Assembly (NCBI GenBank): GCA_963818225.1
Contig: CAWFRO010000011.1
Span: forward strand, 992,001 to 1,056,000
Reading direction: 5' to 3'
From: Palsa-504 sp963818225
GTDB taxonomy: Bacteria > Actinomycetota > Actinomycetes > Streptosporangiales > Streptosporangiaceae
DNA: 64,000 nucleotides
Numbering within the stretch: the first letter of the stretch is position 1; every line of letters starts with the position of its first letter. Of this stretch, positions 17,860 to 28,227 are shown piece after piece. The notes below the pieces were generated by a model. That model worked only from the letters and a program-made list of their open reading frames with translations, was not told where the DNA came from and searched no databases. Position numbers and translations under genes: made by a program.

Positions 17860-20360
17860 CCACCCGGAGCAAGGCGTCCAGGGGATCCAAGACGCGGCTG
17901 GGCATCAGGTACTTCGATGACTGCGTCCTGCTCACCGATACCCACGCCTGGGCGTACTACCGGATCCCGTCAGTCTCCTACGAGTTCACCACGGGGGAGG
18001 AGCGGGAGGCGCTCGCGACGAACATCACCGTCGCGCTGGCCGCGATCCGGATGCCGGACGCCGAGGTCCATCTGCGGATCGCGCACCGCTCGTTCCCGGC
18101 GCAGGCGTGGGCGGCGGGGCTGGATGCGACGTCGGATGACGGCCCGGGCTGGCGGGAGTACCTGGAGCAGTCCTACCAGCACGTCTGGGCCAAGGATTTC
18201 TGGACCAAGGAAATCTACCTGGGCGTCCGCCTCGGCCAGCGCAGCGTGCGCGCCCAGCTGTCGGGCGGAATTCTTTCCCAGTTCGCCGCCGCATACGGCC
18301 GCGGCGAGCGGGGCCTCGGACTCATTGACGAGGCCGTCAGCGGAGCCGAGATCGCCAGGTGGACCGAGTCGGCCGAACGGCTCGGCCGGGCGCTGAACGC
18401 CAGCGCCCTGGCGGCCCGGCACGCGACCTCCGGCGAGATCGCCTGGCTCATCCAGCACACGCTCGTGCAGACGGCGGGCGAGCCGCTGCCGTCCGCAACC
18501 AGGCGCAGGCGGTGGGGCTCGGGGGAGATCGACACGCTCTTCGAGGGCCAGATCCACAACGGCCGGACCGTGCTGGGCCTGGAGCACATGAGCGGGACGT
18601 CCTACGCCGCGTTCGTCTCCTTCGCCCGATTCCCCGACGTGATGTCCTTTCCCGATGGGGAGCCGTGGCTGCACTTCGCCGATTCGCTGCCGTTTCCGGT
18701 CGAGGTCAGCTCGCGGATGAAGCTGATTCCGCCGGCTAAGGCGAGTAAGGACGTGGGGCGCCGTCTGGCGCATGCCCGGGATATGGATGCGCATATCCGG
18801 GAGGCTGGGGCGGAGGCGCCGATCGCGCTGGCGGAGCAGATCGCCGCGGCGCGGATGCTGGAGCACGGGATCACCAAGGAACGGCTGCCGTTTGTCTATG
18901 GCTGGCACCGGCTGATCGTGACGGCCCCGACCAGGGAGCTGTGTGTGCGCCGGGTGGAGGCGGTGGTGGAGCATTACCGGGATATCGGGATTGATGTGGT
19001 CAATTCCACCGGTGATCAGTTCTCGCTGCTGAGTGAGTCGCTGCCCGGGGACCGGATCCGGCTGAATTCGTATGTGCAGCGGCAGCCGCTGTATACGATC
19101 GCGGGCGGTATGCCGACGGCGACGGTGGGGCTGGGGGATCGTCCCGATGGGGGGGCGGGGTGGGTCGGCCCGTATATCGGGGAGACGCTGGGCCGGGCCC
19201 GGTCGATCGTGCATTTCGATCCGCTGCTGGCTGCGGCCAGGAACCGGCCGACCGCGATCGCGATCACCGGTGAGCCGGGCGGCGGGAAGACCACGCTGGC
19301 GCTGCTGCTGATCCATCAGCTGGCGTTGCGCGGTGCGACGGTGGCGGTGATCGACCCGAAGGGTGATGCGGAGTCGCTGGTGGAGTATCTGCGGCGGCAG
19401 GGCCGTAAGGCGCGGGTGCTGCCGCTGGGTGCGGCGGCGCCGGGGCTGCTTGACCCGTTCTCGTTCGGTGTGGATCTGGCGGAGAAGCGGACGATGGCGA
19501 CGGAGACGTTGCGGCTGCTGCTGCCGCGGATGAGTGAGGAACGCGAGAGCGCGATGATCCAGGCGGTCGGCGCGGTGGCCGGGACGGAACGCCCGAGCTT
19601 GAGCAAGGTCATCCAGCATCTGGAGGCGGCGGAGGATCCGGCGTGGAAGAACACCGGCGCGGTGATGCGGTCGATTTCGGAGATGCGGCTGGCCCGGCTG
19701 TGTTTCGCGCCGTCGGTGGGCCAGCAGATCGACGCGGAGGGCTGGACCACGGTGTTCACCCTGGGCGGGCTGACCCTGCCGGACACCACCACCGACCGGG
19801 ATGATTATTCCTATGAGCAGCGGCTGTCGGTGGCCCTGCTGTATCTGGTCTCCCAGTTCGCCCGCAAGCTGCTGAACGGCATCGACCGGGCCAAGCCCAA
19901 GGCCATCTTCCTGGATGAGGCGTGGGCCATCACCTCCACCCCCGAGGGCGCCAAGCTGGTGCCCGAGGTGTCGCGGATGGGCCGGTCCCGTAACACCGCG
20001 CTGATCCTGGTGTCGCAGAACGCCGGTGATCTGCTGGCTGAGCAGGTGACCAACTGCCTGTCCAGCGTGTTCGCGTTCCGGTCCAGTGAGCGGGGTGAGG
20101 TGGCGAACGTGATGTCGCTGCTGGGGGTGGCGCCGTCGGATGAGCATAAGGCGGTGCTGCGGGGGCTGGGCAACGGGGAGTGCATTTTCCGTGACCTGGA
20201 CGGCCGGGCCGGGCGGATCGGGATCGACCTGGTCTCTGAGGAACTGCGGGACTGGATCGACACCAACCCGACCCGGGCCCGGGGCCAGGAACCCGGCCCG
20301 GGCACCCCCAGCCTCACCCCCGCCCCCGCCCCCGCCCCGGCCGCTGAGGCGTCGTCGTAA
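17856..20360 (+). CDS. VirB4-like conjugative ATPase
   Basis: The 834-residue protein begins at a GTG that overlaps the upstream stop (GTGA), after GAAGGAG. Its N-terminal half has TraC/VirB4-type features (GIRYFDDCVLLTDTHAWAYY, then LVSQ-type helices). The C-terminal ATPase domain has a Walker A motif ITGEPGGGKTTLALLLIHQL near residue 472, VIDPKGDAESLVEYLRRQGR, a Walker B motif KAIFLDEAWAI near residue 686, and SRNTALILVSQN. VirB4 proteins are the hexameric energising ATPases of type IV secretion and sit at the cytoplasmic membrane. The upstream TcpE-MinD frame happens to be in phase, so a naive reading gives one 1632-residue ORF; the GTG start and frame content argue for separate genes. Confidence 0.88.
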   Translation: MTTRSKASRGSKTRLGIRYFDDCVLLTDTHAWAYYRIPSVSYEFTTGEEREALATNITVALAAIRMPDAEVHLRIAHRSFPAQAWAAGLDATSDDGPGWREYLEQSYQHVWAKDFWTKEIYLGVRLGQRSVRAQLSGGILSQFAAAYGRGERGLGLIDEAVSGAEIARWTESAERLGRALNASALAARHATSGEIAWLIQHTLVQTAGEPLPSATRRRRWGSGEIDTLFEGQIHNGRTVLGLEHMSGTSYAAFVSFARFPDVMSFPDGEPWLHFADSLPFPVEVSSRMKLIPPAKASKDVGRRLAHARDMDAHIREAGAEAPIALAEQIAAARMLEHGITKERLPFVYGWHRLIVTAPTRELCVRRVEAVVEHYRDIGIDVVNSTGDQFSLLSESLPGDRIRLNSYVQRQPLYTIAGGMPTATVGLGDRPDGGAGWVGPYIGETLGRARSIVHFDPLLAAARNRPTAIAITGEPGGGKTTLALLLIHQLALRGATVAVIDPKGDAESLVEYLRRQGRKARVLPLGAAAPGLLDPFSFGVDLAEKRTMATETLRLLLPRMSEERESAMIQAVGAVAGTERPSLSKVIQHLEAAEDPAWKNTGAVMRSISEMRLARLCFAPSVGQQIDAEGWTTVFTLGGLTLPDTTTDRDDYSYEQRLSVALLYLVSQFARKLLNGIDRAKPKAIFLDEAWAITSTPEGAKLVPEVSRMGRSRNTALILVSQNAGDLLAEQVTNCLSSVFAFRSSERGEVANVMSLLGVAPSDEHKAVLRGLGNGECIFRDLDGRAGRIGIDLVSEELRDWIDTNPTRARGQEPGPGTPSLTPAPAPAPAAEASS

Positions 20361-20385
20361 CCGCATGAACCAGGAGTTCCCCTCG

Positions 20386-22941
20386 ATGGTTGTCCCGTTC
20401 GTCCCGTCCCGCCGCCGCGCGGATGGACCGCGCCGTCTCCCGGCCTGGCGGCCGCCGTGCCGCGGGCTGGGCGGTCGGGGTGCTGCTGATCGCCGGGGCG
20501 CTGCTCGCCATCGCAAGCCCGGCGCTGGCCGCCACCCACCCCGCCACCCACCCCCAGACGGCCCAGGCAGCCCAGACAGCCCAGACAGCCAGGCAGCCCA
20601 GGCAGCCCAGGCGCAGGGGCGCTGTTGGGGTGGTGCTGGCTTCGGTGCTGGTGCCGTCGGTGCCGGGCGGGGTGTGCCAGGTGCCGGGGATTGGTGATAT
20701 CGGCGGTCTGGTCGGGTTTGTGCTCGGCGGGTTCGAGCGGGATTGTCGGTGATCTGAATAACATCTGTGAGCCGTCGCTGCCGCAGCCGGAGCAGGCTAC
20801 GGGGGGGATTGATGCGATGGTGGAGCCGCCGTCGGCGGCGGCGGGCGGGAAGACGCTGTATGACAATTACGGGGTGGCGGGGCAGTTCTGGGCTGCGCAT
20901 GGGTTGCAGTGCTCGGATATGACGTCGCTGATCGGCAATAACGTGGCCGGGATGGTTTTTGATGCGGCGAAGTCGGTGGACCGGGTGACGATCACCGTGT
21001 ACCAGTCCGCGGCGGGCAATAACATCCTGAACTGGCTGCAGGACAGTGTGGACCGGCTGATCACGGCGCTGGGCAACGCGATTTATTTCCCGTATCTGGC
21101 GCCGGTGGTGATCCTGGGTGCGATGTGGCTGGCGTGGCAGGGCCTGATCCGCAAGCGGGCGACCCGGACGATTGAGGGCACGCTGTGGATGGTGGTGGCC
21201 GCGACGGCGGCGATCGCGCTGATCGGCCGGCCGCTGATTTCACCGGCATCGGGACGGCGGTGTCCAACGGCACCACCCAGGTGCTGAATACCGCGTTTTC
21301 CAAGCTGCCTGCCCCGGCGGGCAGTAACTGCCTGCCGGTGGCGGCGGGTGACCCGCAGAGCGTGGCGGCCAGTTATGCGTTCACCAGCGGGAACGGGCTG
21401 GTCGATGAGAACGCGAATGAGCTGTGGTCGGTGCTGGTGTGCAAGCCGTGGCTGTACGGGGAGCTGGGCTCGACCGCGTACGGGCCGCTGGGCAGCGGCC
21501 CGCAGACGGTGGTGGACACCTACGGGCGGCAGTTGCTGTGGTCGCAGGCCATCGCGGCGAATGAGACCCCGACCACGGCGCTGATCCAGGCCAAGCAGGC
21601 CACCTACACCGGCATCGCCAACTCCCTGCAGCAGGACGAGCCGGGTATTTACCCGCTGTTTCAGGGGAATCAGTGGACGACGCGGCTGGAGATCGCGTTT
21701 GCGGCGATGTTCGCTGCGCTGGTGGCGGGGCTGCTGATTTTGCTGATCGCGCTGACGTTGATCGTGCTGAAGCTGGGTTTTCTGCTGCTGCTGGTGGCCG
21801 GGCCGTTTTTCTTGATTATCGGGACGCATCCGGGGTTCGGGCGGATCATCGCGATCCGCTGGTTTGAGATGCTGGCCGGGGTGCTGCTCAAGCAGGTCGC
21901 GATCGCGATCGTGCTGTCCGTGCTGCTGTACTGCTATTCCCTGATCATGGGCACGGCGGATGCGGTGCTGCCGTGGGCGCTGAAGATCTTGATGATCGCG
22001 CTGGTCACGGTGGCCGTGTTCATCTACCGCAAGCCGTTCACCCACCTGTTCTCCGCCGTCGGCTACGGCACCCTCGGCTCCGCCGAACGGGCCGAATACA
22101 GCCTCCGCGAGGCGGGCTCCACCTTCCGCCGCAACACCGTCGACGCCGCCACCGTCGCCGTCCCCGGGGTAGCCGGGGTCCGGGCGGCCCGGTGGGCCCG
22201 GCGCAACCCCGGCCAGGCCACCGCCGTCGCCGCCGGCGTCGCCGGCGGCGCGGCCGCGGCCGCCGCGGCCGCCGCCGGGTCGGGCGAAGCCGCCGCCGGA
22301 AACGGCACCGGGACCGGGCCGGCCGCGGACGGGCGACGCGTACGCCGCACGGCTGCGGCCCGACCCCCCGCCCGCCGCCGACGGGGACGACGAGGCCAGC
22401 CCGGCCGCCAGCCGCGGCGTCGCGGCCGCCGGACTGGCCCGGGCCAAGAACTCCCCCGAGACCGAGACCGGCGCAGGGCGCACCCCGCCGCCACTGGACC
22501 TGCCCCCCAGAAACGGCCCGGCCGGCACCGGCACGGCGGCGCGGCAGCGGGCCGGCCAGTGCCGCCGCCAGCTGGTCCCGCGGCGCGGGACGCTCGACGG
22601 CGGCGCCCGGGCCCGCGCCCGCACGGTCCCGCGCCACGTCCGGCGGCTCGGGCGGCTCCGCGTCCGCCCGGCCCGCTCCGCCCGCCAACGGGACAGCCCC
22701 GACGGGCGCCAGCAACGGGTCGTCCGCACGTCAAGGCGCCCCGGCCTGGCCGTTGTCCAGCTGGTCAGGCGGCAGCACCGCCGCGGGCTCACGGCAGCGG
22801 CCAGCAGCTGGGCCCAGGCCGGCCGAGCACAGGCCTGCGGAGCCACCGCGCAGTCCCGCCGCCGGAACCGGCGCCGGAACCGGCGGCACCGAAGAACCTC
22901 GGGCCATGCCGTTCTGGCTGCGCCCGATACGGCGCAAGTAA
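20386..22941 (+). CDS. VirB6/TrbL-like polytopic protein, broken by several frameshifts
   Basis: Pieces in all three frames add up to one secretion channel protein. Frame A gives a signal peptide (GWAVGVLLIAGALLAIASPA). A shift near 20740 leads to LNNICEPSLPQPEQATGG, then YFPYLAPVVILGAMWLAWQG. A shift near 21238 leads to FTGIGTAVSNGTTQVLNTAF and five membrane helices with GPFFLIIGTHPGFGRIIAIR. Shifts near 22330 and 22545 are needed to keep third-position GC through a Pro/Ala-rich tail ending MPFWLRPIRRK. The best start is ATG 20386 after AGGAG (needing one more shift), or TTG 20390. At 21238 one missing G in GGCCGGCCG restores the frame, which suggests sequence error, though real decay is possible. 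Confidence 0.6.
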
Positions 22942-22953
22942 CAGGCAGGCACC

Positions 22954-23589
22954 GTGGAGCTCAGCCCCCGCCAGCGCGGCGTGGCCTTCGCCGCCATCGT
23001 CGTCGTGCTCGCCGCGCTCGGCTACTACCTGGTGGTCCCGGCCGTGACCCACTCCGGCGGGCACGCCCAGGCGGCGACCACGCCCTCCGCGGCCGGGCCG
23101 CCGACCGTGACCGCTCCGGCCCCGGTGGCTCCGGCCGTCACGACCTCGGCGGCCGCGACGGGCGGCGCGGACATCTACGCCTGGCTGCCCTTTACCCAGC
23201 AGGACCTGGCCGCTGCCGCCTCGGTGGCGGTCCGGTTCACCGTCGACTACGACACGTTCACCTACACCGAGAGCGGGGCGGCCTACGTCAACGCCATGGG
23301 CGGACTGATCACCGGCCAGCTCGCCGTCACGCTGCAGGCCGCCTACCAGACCCCCGGCGTGGCCAGGCTGCGGACCAGCCAGCACCAGGTCTCCACCGGG
23401 ACCGCGGTGATCAGCTCGCTGCGCGCGTTCGGCTCCTCCAGCATGACGTTCACCGTCACCGCCGGCCAGCGGCTGGTCACCCGCAACGGCACCAGCAGCG
23501 GCAGCACGCAGTACGCCGTCACCGTCACCGGCTCGGGCGCCAGCTGGCAGGTAAGCGACATCGAACTGGCCACCGCGGGTAACACATGA
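22954..23589 (+). CDS. Membrane-anchored protein of the secretion cluster, unknown fold
   Basis: This 211-residue protein has a short cytoplasmic N-terminus, one membrane helix (GVAFAAIVVVLAALGYYLVV), a Thr/Ala/Pro-rich stalk, and an extracytoplasmic domain of about 130 residues (DLAAAASVAVRFTVDYDTFT, and SMTFTVTAGQRLVTRNGTSS). The size and layout resemble small VirB8/TcpC-type scaffold proteins, but I cannot assign the family with confidence. It starts at GTG 22954, 12 bp after the VirB6-like gene, and its TGA overlaps the start of the next gene (ATGA), so it is in the operon. Confidence 0.6.
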   Translation: MELSPRQRGVAFAAIVVVLAALGYYLVVPAVTHSGGHAQAATTPSAAGPPTVTAPAPVAPAVTTSAAATGGADIYAWLPFTQQDLAAAASVAVRFTVDYDTFTYTESGAAYVNAMGGLITGQLAVTLQAAYQTPGVARLRTSQHQVSTGTAVISSLRAFGSSSMTFTVTAGQRLVTRNGTSSGSTQYAVTVTGSGASWQVSDIELATAGNT

Positions 23590-24774
23590 CGACCAAGCTC
23601 CTGTCCCGGCCCGAGACCCGGCCAACCGCGCTGCCACCGCACCAGCCCAGCCGGTCCCGCATCCTCGTGCCGGTCATCATCGGGATCGCGGCCCTGGGCC
23701 TGCTCAGCCTCCTGGCCGTGCCGGCCGTGATCGGGACCAACCTGTTCTTCGCCGCGGGCGCGGGCTGCTCGGGCCAGCAGACCGGGACGACCGGACAGCC
23801 GCCCGCGGGCACCAAGGCCAAGGCGATCCCGGCCAATTACCTGTACTGGTACAAGAAGGTCGGGCAGCAGTACGGCGTGCCGTGGACGATCCTGGCCGGG
23901 ATCGGCACGGTGGAAAGCGACAACGGCCAGACCACCCTGCCGGGCGTGCACAGCGGCTCCAACGGGTTCGGCGCGGCGGGCCCGATGCAGATCGGCATCG
24001 GCGGCGCGGCGGGCAATGTCTGGGGCGGAGCGCCGGTCCACCCGGCCAGCGAGGTGGTCAGCGGCGTCGCGACCGACGAGGACGGCGGACCGAACGCCAG
24101 CGTCTACGATCCCGCGGACGCGATCGCCGGCGCGGCGAAGTACCTGCTCGGATCCCAGGTCCAGACCAACCCCTCGGCCGCCATCTTCGCCTATAACCAC
24201 CTGCAGTCCTACGTGCAGAGCGTGCTCTATTACGCCAGCGCCTACGCGGGCGGCAACTTCTCGGTGGTCTCGGCGCAGCTGCCCTCGGGCAGCTCGGCGG
24301 CCGGCTGCACCGGCAGCTGCCGGCGGGGTGCCCGCGATCAGCGCGCCGAACCAGATCGTGGCCGCCGCCATCGGCTACGCGGAGCAGCAGCTCGGCAAGC
24401 CGTACCTGTGGGGCGGGACCGGACCGGACGCCTTCGACTGCTCCGGCCTGGTGATGATGGCCTACCGGGCCGCCGGGATCGATCTCGCCCGCACGTCCCA
24501 GCAGCAGTGGGTCACCGAGATCCGTATCCCGGCGTCCCAGGTACAGCCGGGTGACCTGGTGTTCTTCGCCGGCTCGGACGGCACTCCCACCTCGCCCGGC
24601 CATGTCGGCCTGGTCATCGGCGGCGGGAAGATGATCGAGGCCTACGCGACCGGCTTCCCGATCCGGGTCGCCACCTACACCGACCGGGATCCGGTCGGCT
24701 TCACCCGCCCCGGGGCCAACCCGAGCGCGAGCCAGCTCGCCGCCGCCTCGGCCACCTCGTTGCCCGCGGCCTGA
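23586..24774 (+). CDS. Lysozyme-like plus NlpC/P60 peptidoglycan hydrolase, frameshifted
   Basis: The N-terminal frame has one membrane anchor (ILVPVIIGIAALGLLSLLAV) and a lytic transglycosylase-like domain (YGVPWTILAGIGTVESDNGQ, with the catalytic Glu in VESDNG, and AAGPMQIGIGG). The second frame supplies a C40 peptidase: AIGYAEQQLGKPYLWGGTGP, DAFDCSGLVMMAYRAAGI with the catalytic Cys, and TSPGHVGLVIGG with the His. The two are joined by a one-base shift near 24320 in a GGCGGGG run. Such two-domain hydrolases (VirB1 role) open the cell wall for secretion. The start overlaps the previous stop (ATGA). It is the last intact-looking gene of the cluster. Confidence 0.8.
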
Positions 24775-25351
24775 CCGCGAGGCCCGGGCCAGCAGCACCC
24801 GGCCCGCGGTGACCGCGGCCGAGAAGCCGGTCAGCGCGAGCGACGCGATCGCCGGCTAGAAGCGCAGCGACGTGACAACGAGCTGTGACCAGTTGCGGTT
24901 CATCGTCTAGACGAACGAGTACAGCACGGCGAACGCCGCGAACACGCAGAACGGGGCGGGGATCGCGCCGCTCGCGGCGGGCGCGGCGGGCGCTGGCGGC
25001 GCCGAAGCGAGCCAGCGCTGGGGTCAGGGGCAGTAGCAGGCTGACGCCGATCAGCGCGGCCAGCAGGCCGGCGGCGAGCACCGGCAGCGCGATCCAGAAC
25101 CGCAGGCCGTTGAACGCCGCAACGAACACCGGCGCGAGCGCCGTGCGCAGGCCGAGCAGCGCGTTGAGGACCAGCACGGACCTGTCCACCGCCGCGGGAT
25201 GCAGCGCCGCGGCCAGGGTGTTGAGCGACGGCACCGACAGCCCGAACCCGGCGCCGAGGCACGCCGTCGCCCCCAGCAGCAGAGCGAAGATGCCCTGGAC
25301 CAGGCCAGCCGCGTGGACGACGCCGTCCCGTGCCCGAAGGCGCTCGCCGCC
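24775..25351 (-). pseudogene. Remnant of an MFS transporter
   Basis: Minus-strand sequence encodes LGAGFGLSVPSLNTLAAALH, ALAPVFVAAFNGLRFWIALP and AALIGVSLLLPL, clearly part of a major facilitator transporter. There is no start: the coding sequence begins directly after the uppP stop. Downstream the frame shifts and then contains two in-frame TAG codons (24907-24909 and 24856-24858) within sequence that still reads like a transporter (FAAFAVLYSFV, then TMNRNWSQL). The N-terminus and C-terminus are missing. This is genuine decay, not a single error. Confidence 0.8.
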
Positions 25352-26408
25352 TTATCTCACCGACAGGTAGATCGCGCAGCCGAGCCCCGCGACCAGGCAG
25401 TAGATGGCGAACGGCGTCAGCGTGCGCTTCGGGTCGCTGAAGTACCGGATCAGGAACCTGAGCGAGATGTAGGCGGCCGACCAAGGACAGCAGCGCTGCC
25501 GAACAGCACCGGCCCCTGATCCCGGCCCCGAGCGGGCCCGGTCAGGTCGGGGATCTTCAGCACGCCGGCGGCCAGGATGACCGGGCGCCGACAGCAGGAA
25601 GGAGAACCGCGCCGCATCCTGCCGGGACAGCCCGCGGAACATGCCGCAGACCATCACCGTGCCGTCCCGGCTGATGCCGGGCAGCAGGGCCAGGATCTGC
25701 GACGCGCCCAGGCCGAACGCGCCCAGCCAGCCCGCGCGGCTGACGATGCGCCGGTCGGATTCCACCGCCAGGCCCGCGTGCTGCTGTTTCAGCGCCCGCT
25801 GCCCGGCCGAGTGCCGTCCGCCCGCGCTGCCAGGCGCCGCCCGCCGCGACCGCGGCCTTCTGCCGCTCGCTGACCGCCTGCACGTCGGCGGCGATCTCCT
25901 GGGCCTCCATGTCCGCGCTGCGTCGCCGGGCCTGCTCCCCGGCGAGGAGGATGAGCCCGTTCACGAACAGGAAGATCGAGGTGAGGATCGGCCTGCTGAA
26001 GTACGATCCGGAACAGGTGCTCCAGCGCCACGCCGGCCAGCCCGACCGGGATCGTGGCCAGGATGATCATCCAGGCCAGCATCTGGTCGGTGTTCTGCGG
26101 CTGGAACCGCCTGGTGCCCGGGGCCGGGCGAGATGACGTGCCGCGAGCGAGGCGAAGAAGGCCCTGACGATCCGCACCCAGTCCCGCCAGAAGTAGATGA
26201 TCATGGCCGCGGCGGTGGCGACGTGCAGCCCGACGATGAAGGCCAGGTACGGCGACTCTGCCTTGGATACGTTCAGGTCCTGTGCCCACGGGCCCCCGAC
26301 CAGCGCCGGGATGAGCACGGCGTGGCCCAGGCTGGATATCGGGAAAAGCTCGGTGATGCCCTGGAGAAGCCCGATCACGCCGGCCTCTGGGTACGTCAGA
26401 TGCGACAT
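25352..26408 (-). pseudogene. uppP: Decayed undecaprenyl-diphosphatase (UppP/BacA)
   Basis: The ATG at 26408 opens MSHLTYPEAGVIGLLQGITE, then LFPISSLGHAVLIPAL, the classic UppP start with the catalytic glutamate and serine motifs. Further pieces in other frames are MIILATIPVGLAGVALEHLF, MNGLILLAGEQARRRSADME, GASQILALLPGISRDGTVMV and ISLRFLIRYFSDPKRTLTPF, ending LGCAIYLSVR. At least four frame changes (near 26125, 25985, 25775 and 25500-25590) are needed. UppP recycles the lipid carrier of wall synthesis, so I infer that another copy exists elsewhere in the genome. The decay fits the neighbouring MFS and transposase remnants. Confidence 0.75.
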
Positions 26409-26874
26409 GCCAGCCCTTCGCTCGCACGGCTAAGTACAACCCTTGATCCGAACGGGCAGTGGTGCGGGCTCCACGAACACGTTCACTCCGGCCAAGGCGG
26501 ACCAGGGCGGGTCGCCTGCATCCCCCCGACCACCAGTCATCGTAGCCGGGCCTACATCCCGAGCAAGCCCGGTTTCATACTGTCTTCATCCTCCTCCGAC
26601 GCTCCCGCCCGCCGCTCCGCCCCGCCACCCCGCACCATGACGTCGTTCTCACCACGACCCGCACCTTCCGGGTAAGTTGCCGAACTCGTCAGCGTCCGCC
26701 GTGCTCGCGACGCCCATCGCGCCCCGGTCTGGCGGCCAGGGCGTCCAGGTCGCCGGAGGGTCAGGCCGGTCAGCTCGGGCTGGCCAGGGCGGTCGCGACG
26801 ACGGCCCGGCCGGCGGCGGTCCGGCGGCGGGGCAGGGCGCGGAGTGCCGGCGGGCGCGGACGGGAGGCCGGGCG
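26409..26874. other. Gene-poor stretch upstream of uppP
   Basis: I see no supported gene here. Short frames exist on both strands, but with Arg/Pro/Ala composition and no start signals. Part of it may be the outer end of the adjacent insertion sequence. Confidence 0.35.
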
Positions 26875-27975
26875 CAGGGCGTAGTTCCAGTCGCCGTGGA
26901 AACGGTGCAGGGTTAACGCGCGGTCTTCCAGGTATGTGCATCTGCTGAGTTGCTGACCTGGACAGCGGTGGGGTAGCGGGCCTCGTCAGGACGGCGGTGA
27001 CAGCGAGCGCGGCGGCGGGTAGTGACCGCGGCGATGGTGTGGATGATGACGTAGTGGCTGGTCAGCGGGCGGCCGCGCCAGGCCAGGGTGATCTGGGAGA
27101 ACAGCCGGTGCTCGATCTTGTTCCACTTCGAAGTCCCCGGCGGAAAGTGGCAGACGGTGATCTCCAGCCCGCTGTGCTGCGCGAGCTGCGCCAGAGCGCA
27201 GCCTTCCAGGCCCGGTTCCGCCACCCGTTGGACCCGCCGGCGTAGCAGCAGATCAGCAGCCGGGTGGCGAGACGGGTAGGCGTCGTTGCCGATCAGCTGC
27301 CACCAGCGGCGGATCGATAGACCGCGAGCGCTGCGGTGTTATCATCGGTGCCCACGTTGACGAACCCGGTGTTCGCGGCCACGTCATAGACCCCGTACGG
27401 GATCACGTGCCCGCCCTGCCCGTCATCGACGAAGCTATGGTCGCGGACCCTGCACCGGGTCGCCCTTCGGGCCGCCACTCCAGCCCCGACTGCGCGTACT
27501 CCCCGACCTGCACCTTCTACTTGGCGTCCACGCTGATCACCGGCTGCCCAGCCGCCAGGTGCTCCGAAAGCCTGCGCGGCGGTGAACCGGAACTGGGCGT
27601 CCCGGTCCGGGTGCCGCCGCCCGTCGGACTGCCTTCGCGTTGGCCTGCGTGGAAAACCCCTGCTCGTGCAGCAGCCGCCACCCCGTCTCAGGGCTGCACC
27701 TATGCCCCCGGGCAGACAGCTCATCCGACCAGCTTCTTCGCGCTCTTGGTCGTCCACAAGAGCAGCGACGCCGGATCCCCCCGCGCGGATGCTCCACGAG
27801 CGCCAGCAGAGCCGGCACCAGCCCCGGATCGGCCTGGGCCAGCTACTAGCGGCCCGCGCCCAGCCGCCGGATCCGGCCGTCCGGCGCGACCGAGCCCGGA
27901 CTCCAGCTCCGCCGCGCAGTTCGCAATCGAGATCCGGGCTCCGTGGAACATTCAGGGCATCGGGGTGCACTCGAT
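26875..27975 (-). mobile_element. Degraded ISAzo13-type transposase
   Basis: Minus-strand fragments in several frames recall an ISAzo13-family DDE transposase in the right order: GSVAPDGRIRRLGAGR, then VPALLALVEHPRGG, SARGHRCSPETGWRLLHEQG, HPDRDAQFRFTAAQAF, VIPYGVYDVAANTGFVNVGT, EITVCHFPPGTSKWNKIEHR, ITLAWRGRPLTSH and finally LHRFHGDWNYALRP. Frames change at least four times, so the element cannot be active. I could not define its inverted repeats or target duplication by eye. It separates the decayed uppP from the sdh operon. Confidence 0.75.
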
Positions 27976-28125
27976 CTACCACGTAGCCCGGATCCACCAC
28001 GCAAATGGTGCCGGTGATCCTGGAGTGAGACATGGGACCGTGGCCGAGAGGTTCCGCCACCCCCGGTGCCCCGATCCTCTGACGAGATGGTCGGCACAAA
28101 AAACGCGGCTGCCCGAGGCCAGCAT

Positions 28126-28177
28126 CGAAGGGCAGCTCCGACCGGCGAAGGGCAGCTCCGACCGGCGAAGGGCAGCT
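28126..28177. repeat. 20-bp tandem repeat downstream of sdhB
   Basis: CGAAGGGCAGCTCCGACCGG occurs twice in tandem, followed by a partial third copy. Further GGGCAG-containing copies continue to the sdhB stop. The array lies between the transposase remnant and sdhB. Confidence 0.8.
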
Positions 28178-28227
28178 GCCGGCGCGGCGAGCGGGCAGCC
28201 CGACGGGCAGGCGGGCAGCGGGCAGCG

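Noticed and set aside
15462..20360. A single 1632-residue TcpE-MinD-VirB4 fusion
   Set aside because: The middle part (17335-17855) has coding character in the +1 frame, that frame ends at 17859, and VirB4 has its own GTG with a ribosome binding site at 17856.
17970..20900. A 976-codon minus-strand open frame
   Set aside because: It is the antisense shadow of the VirB4-like gene; it is extremely rich in Arg, His and Pro and has no family motifs.
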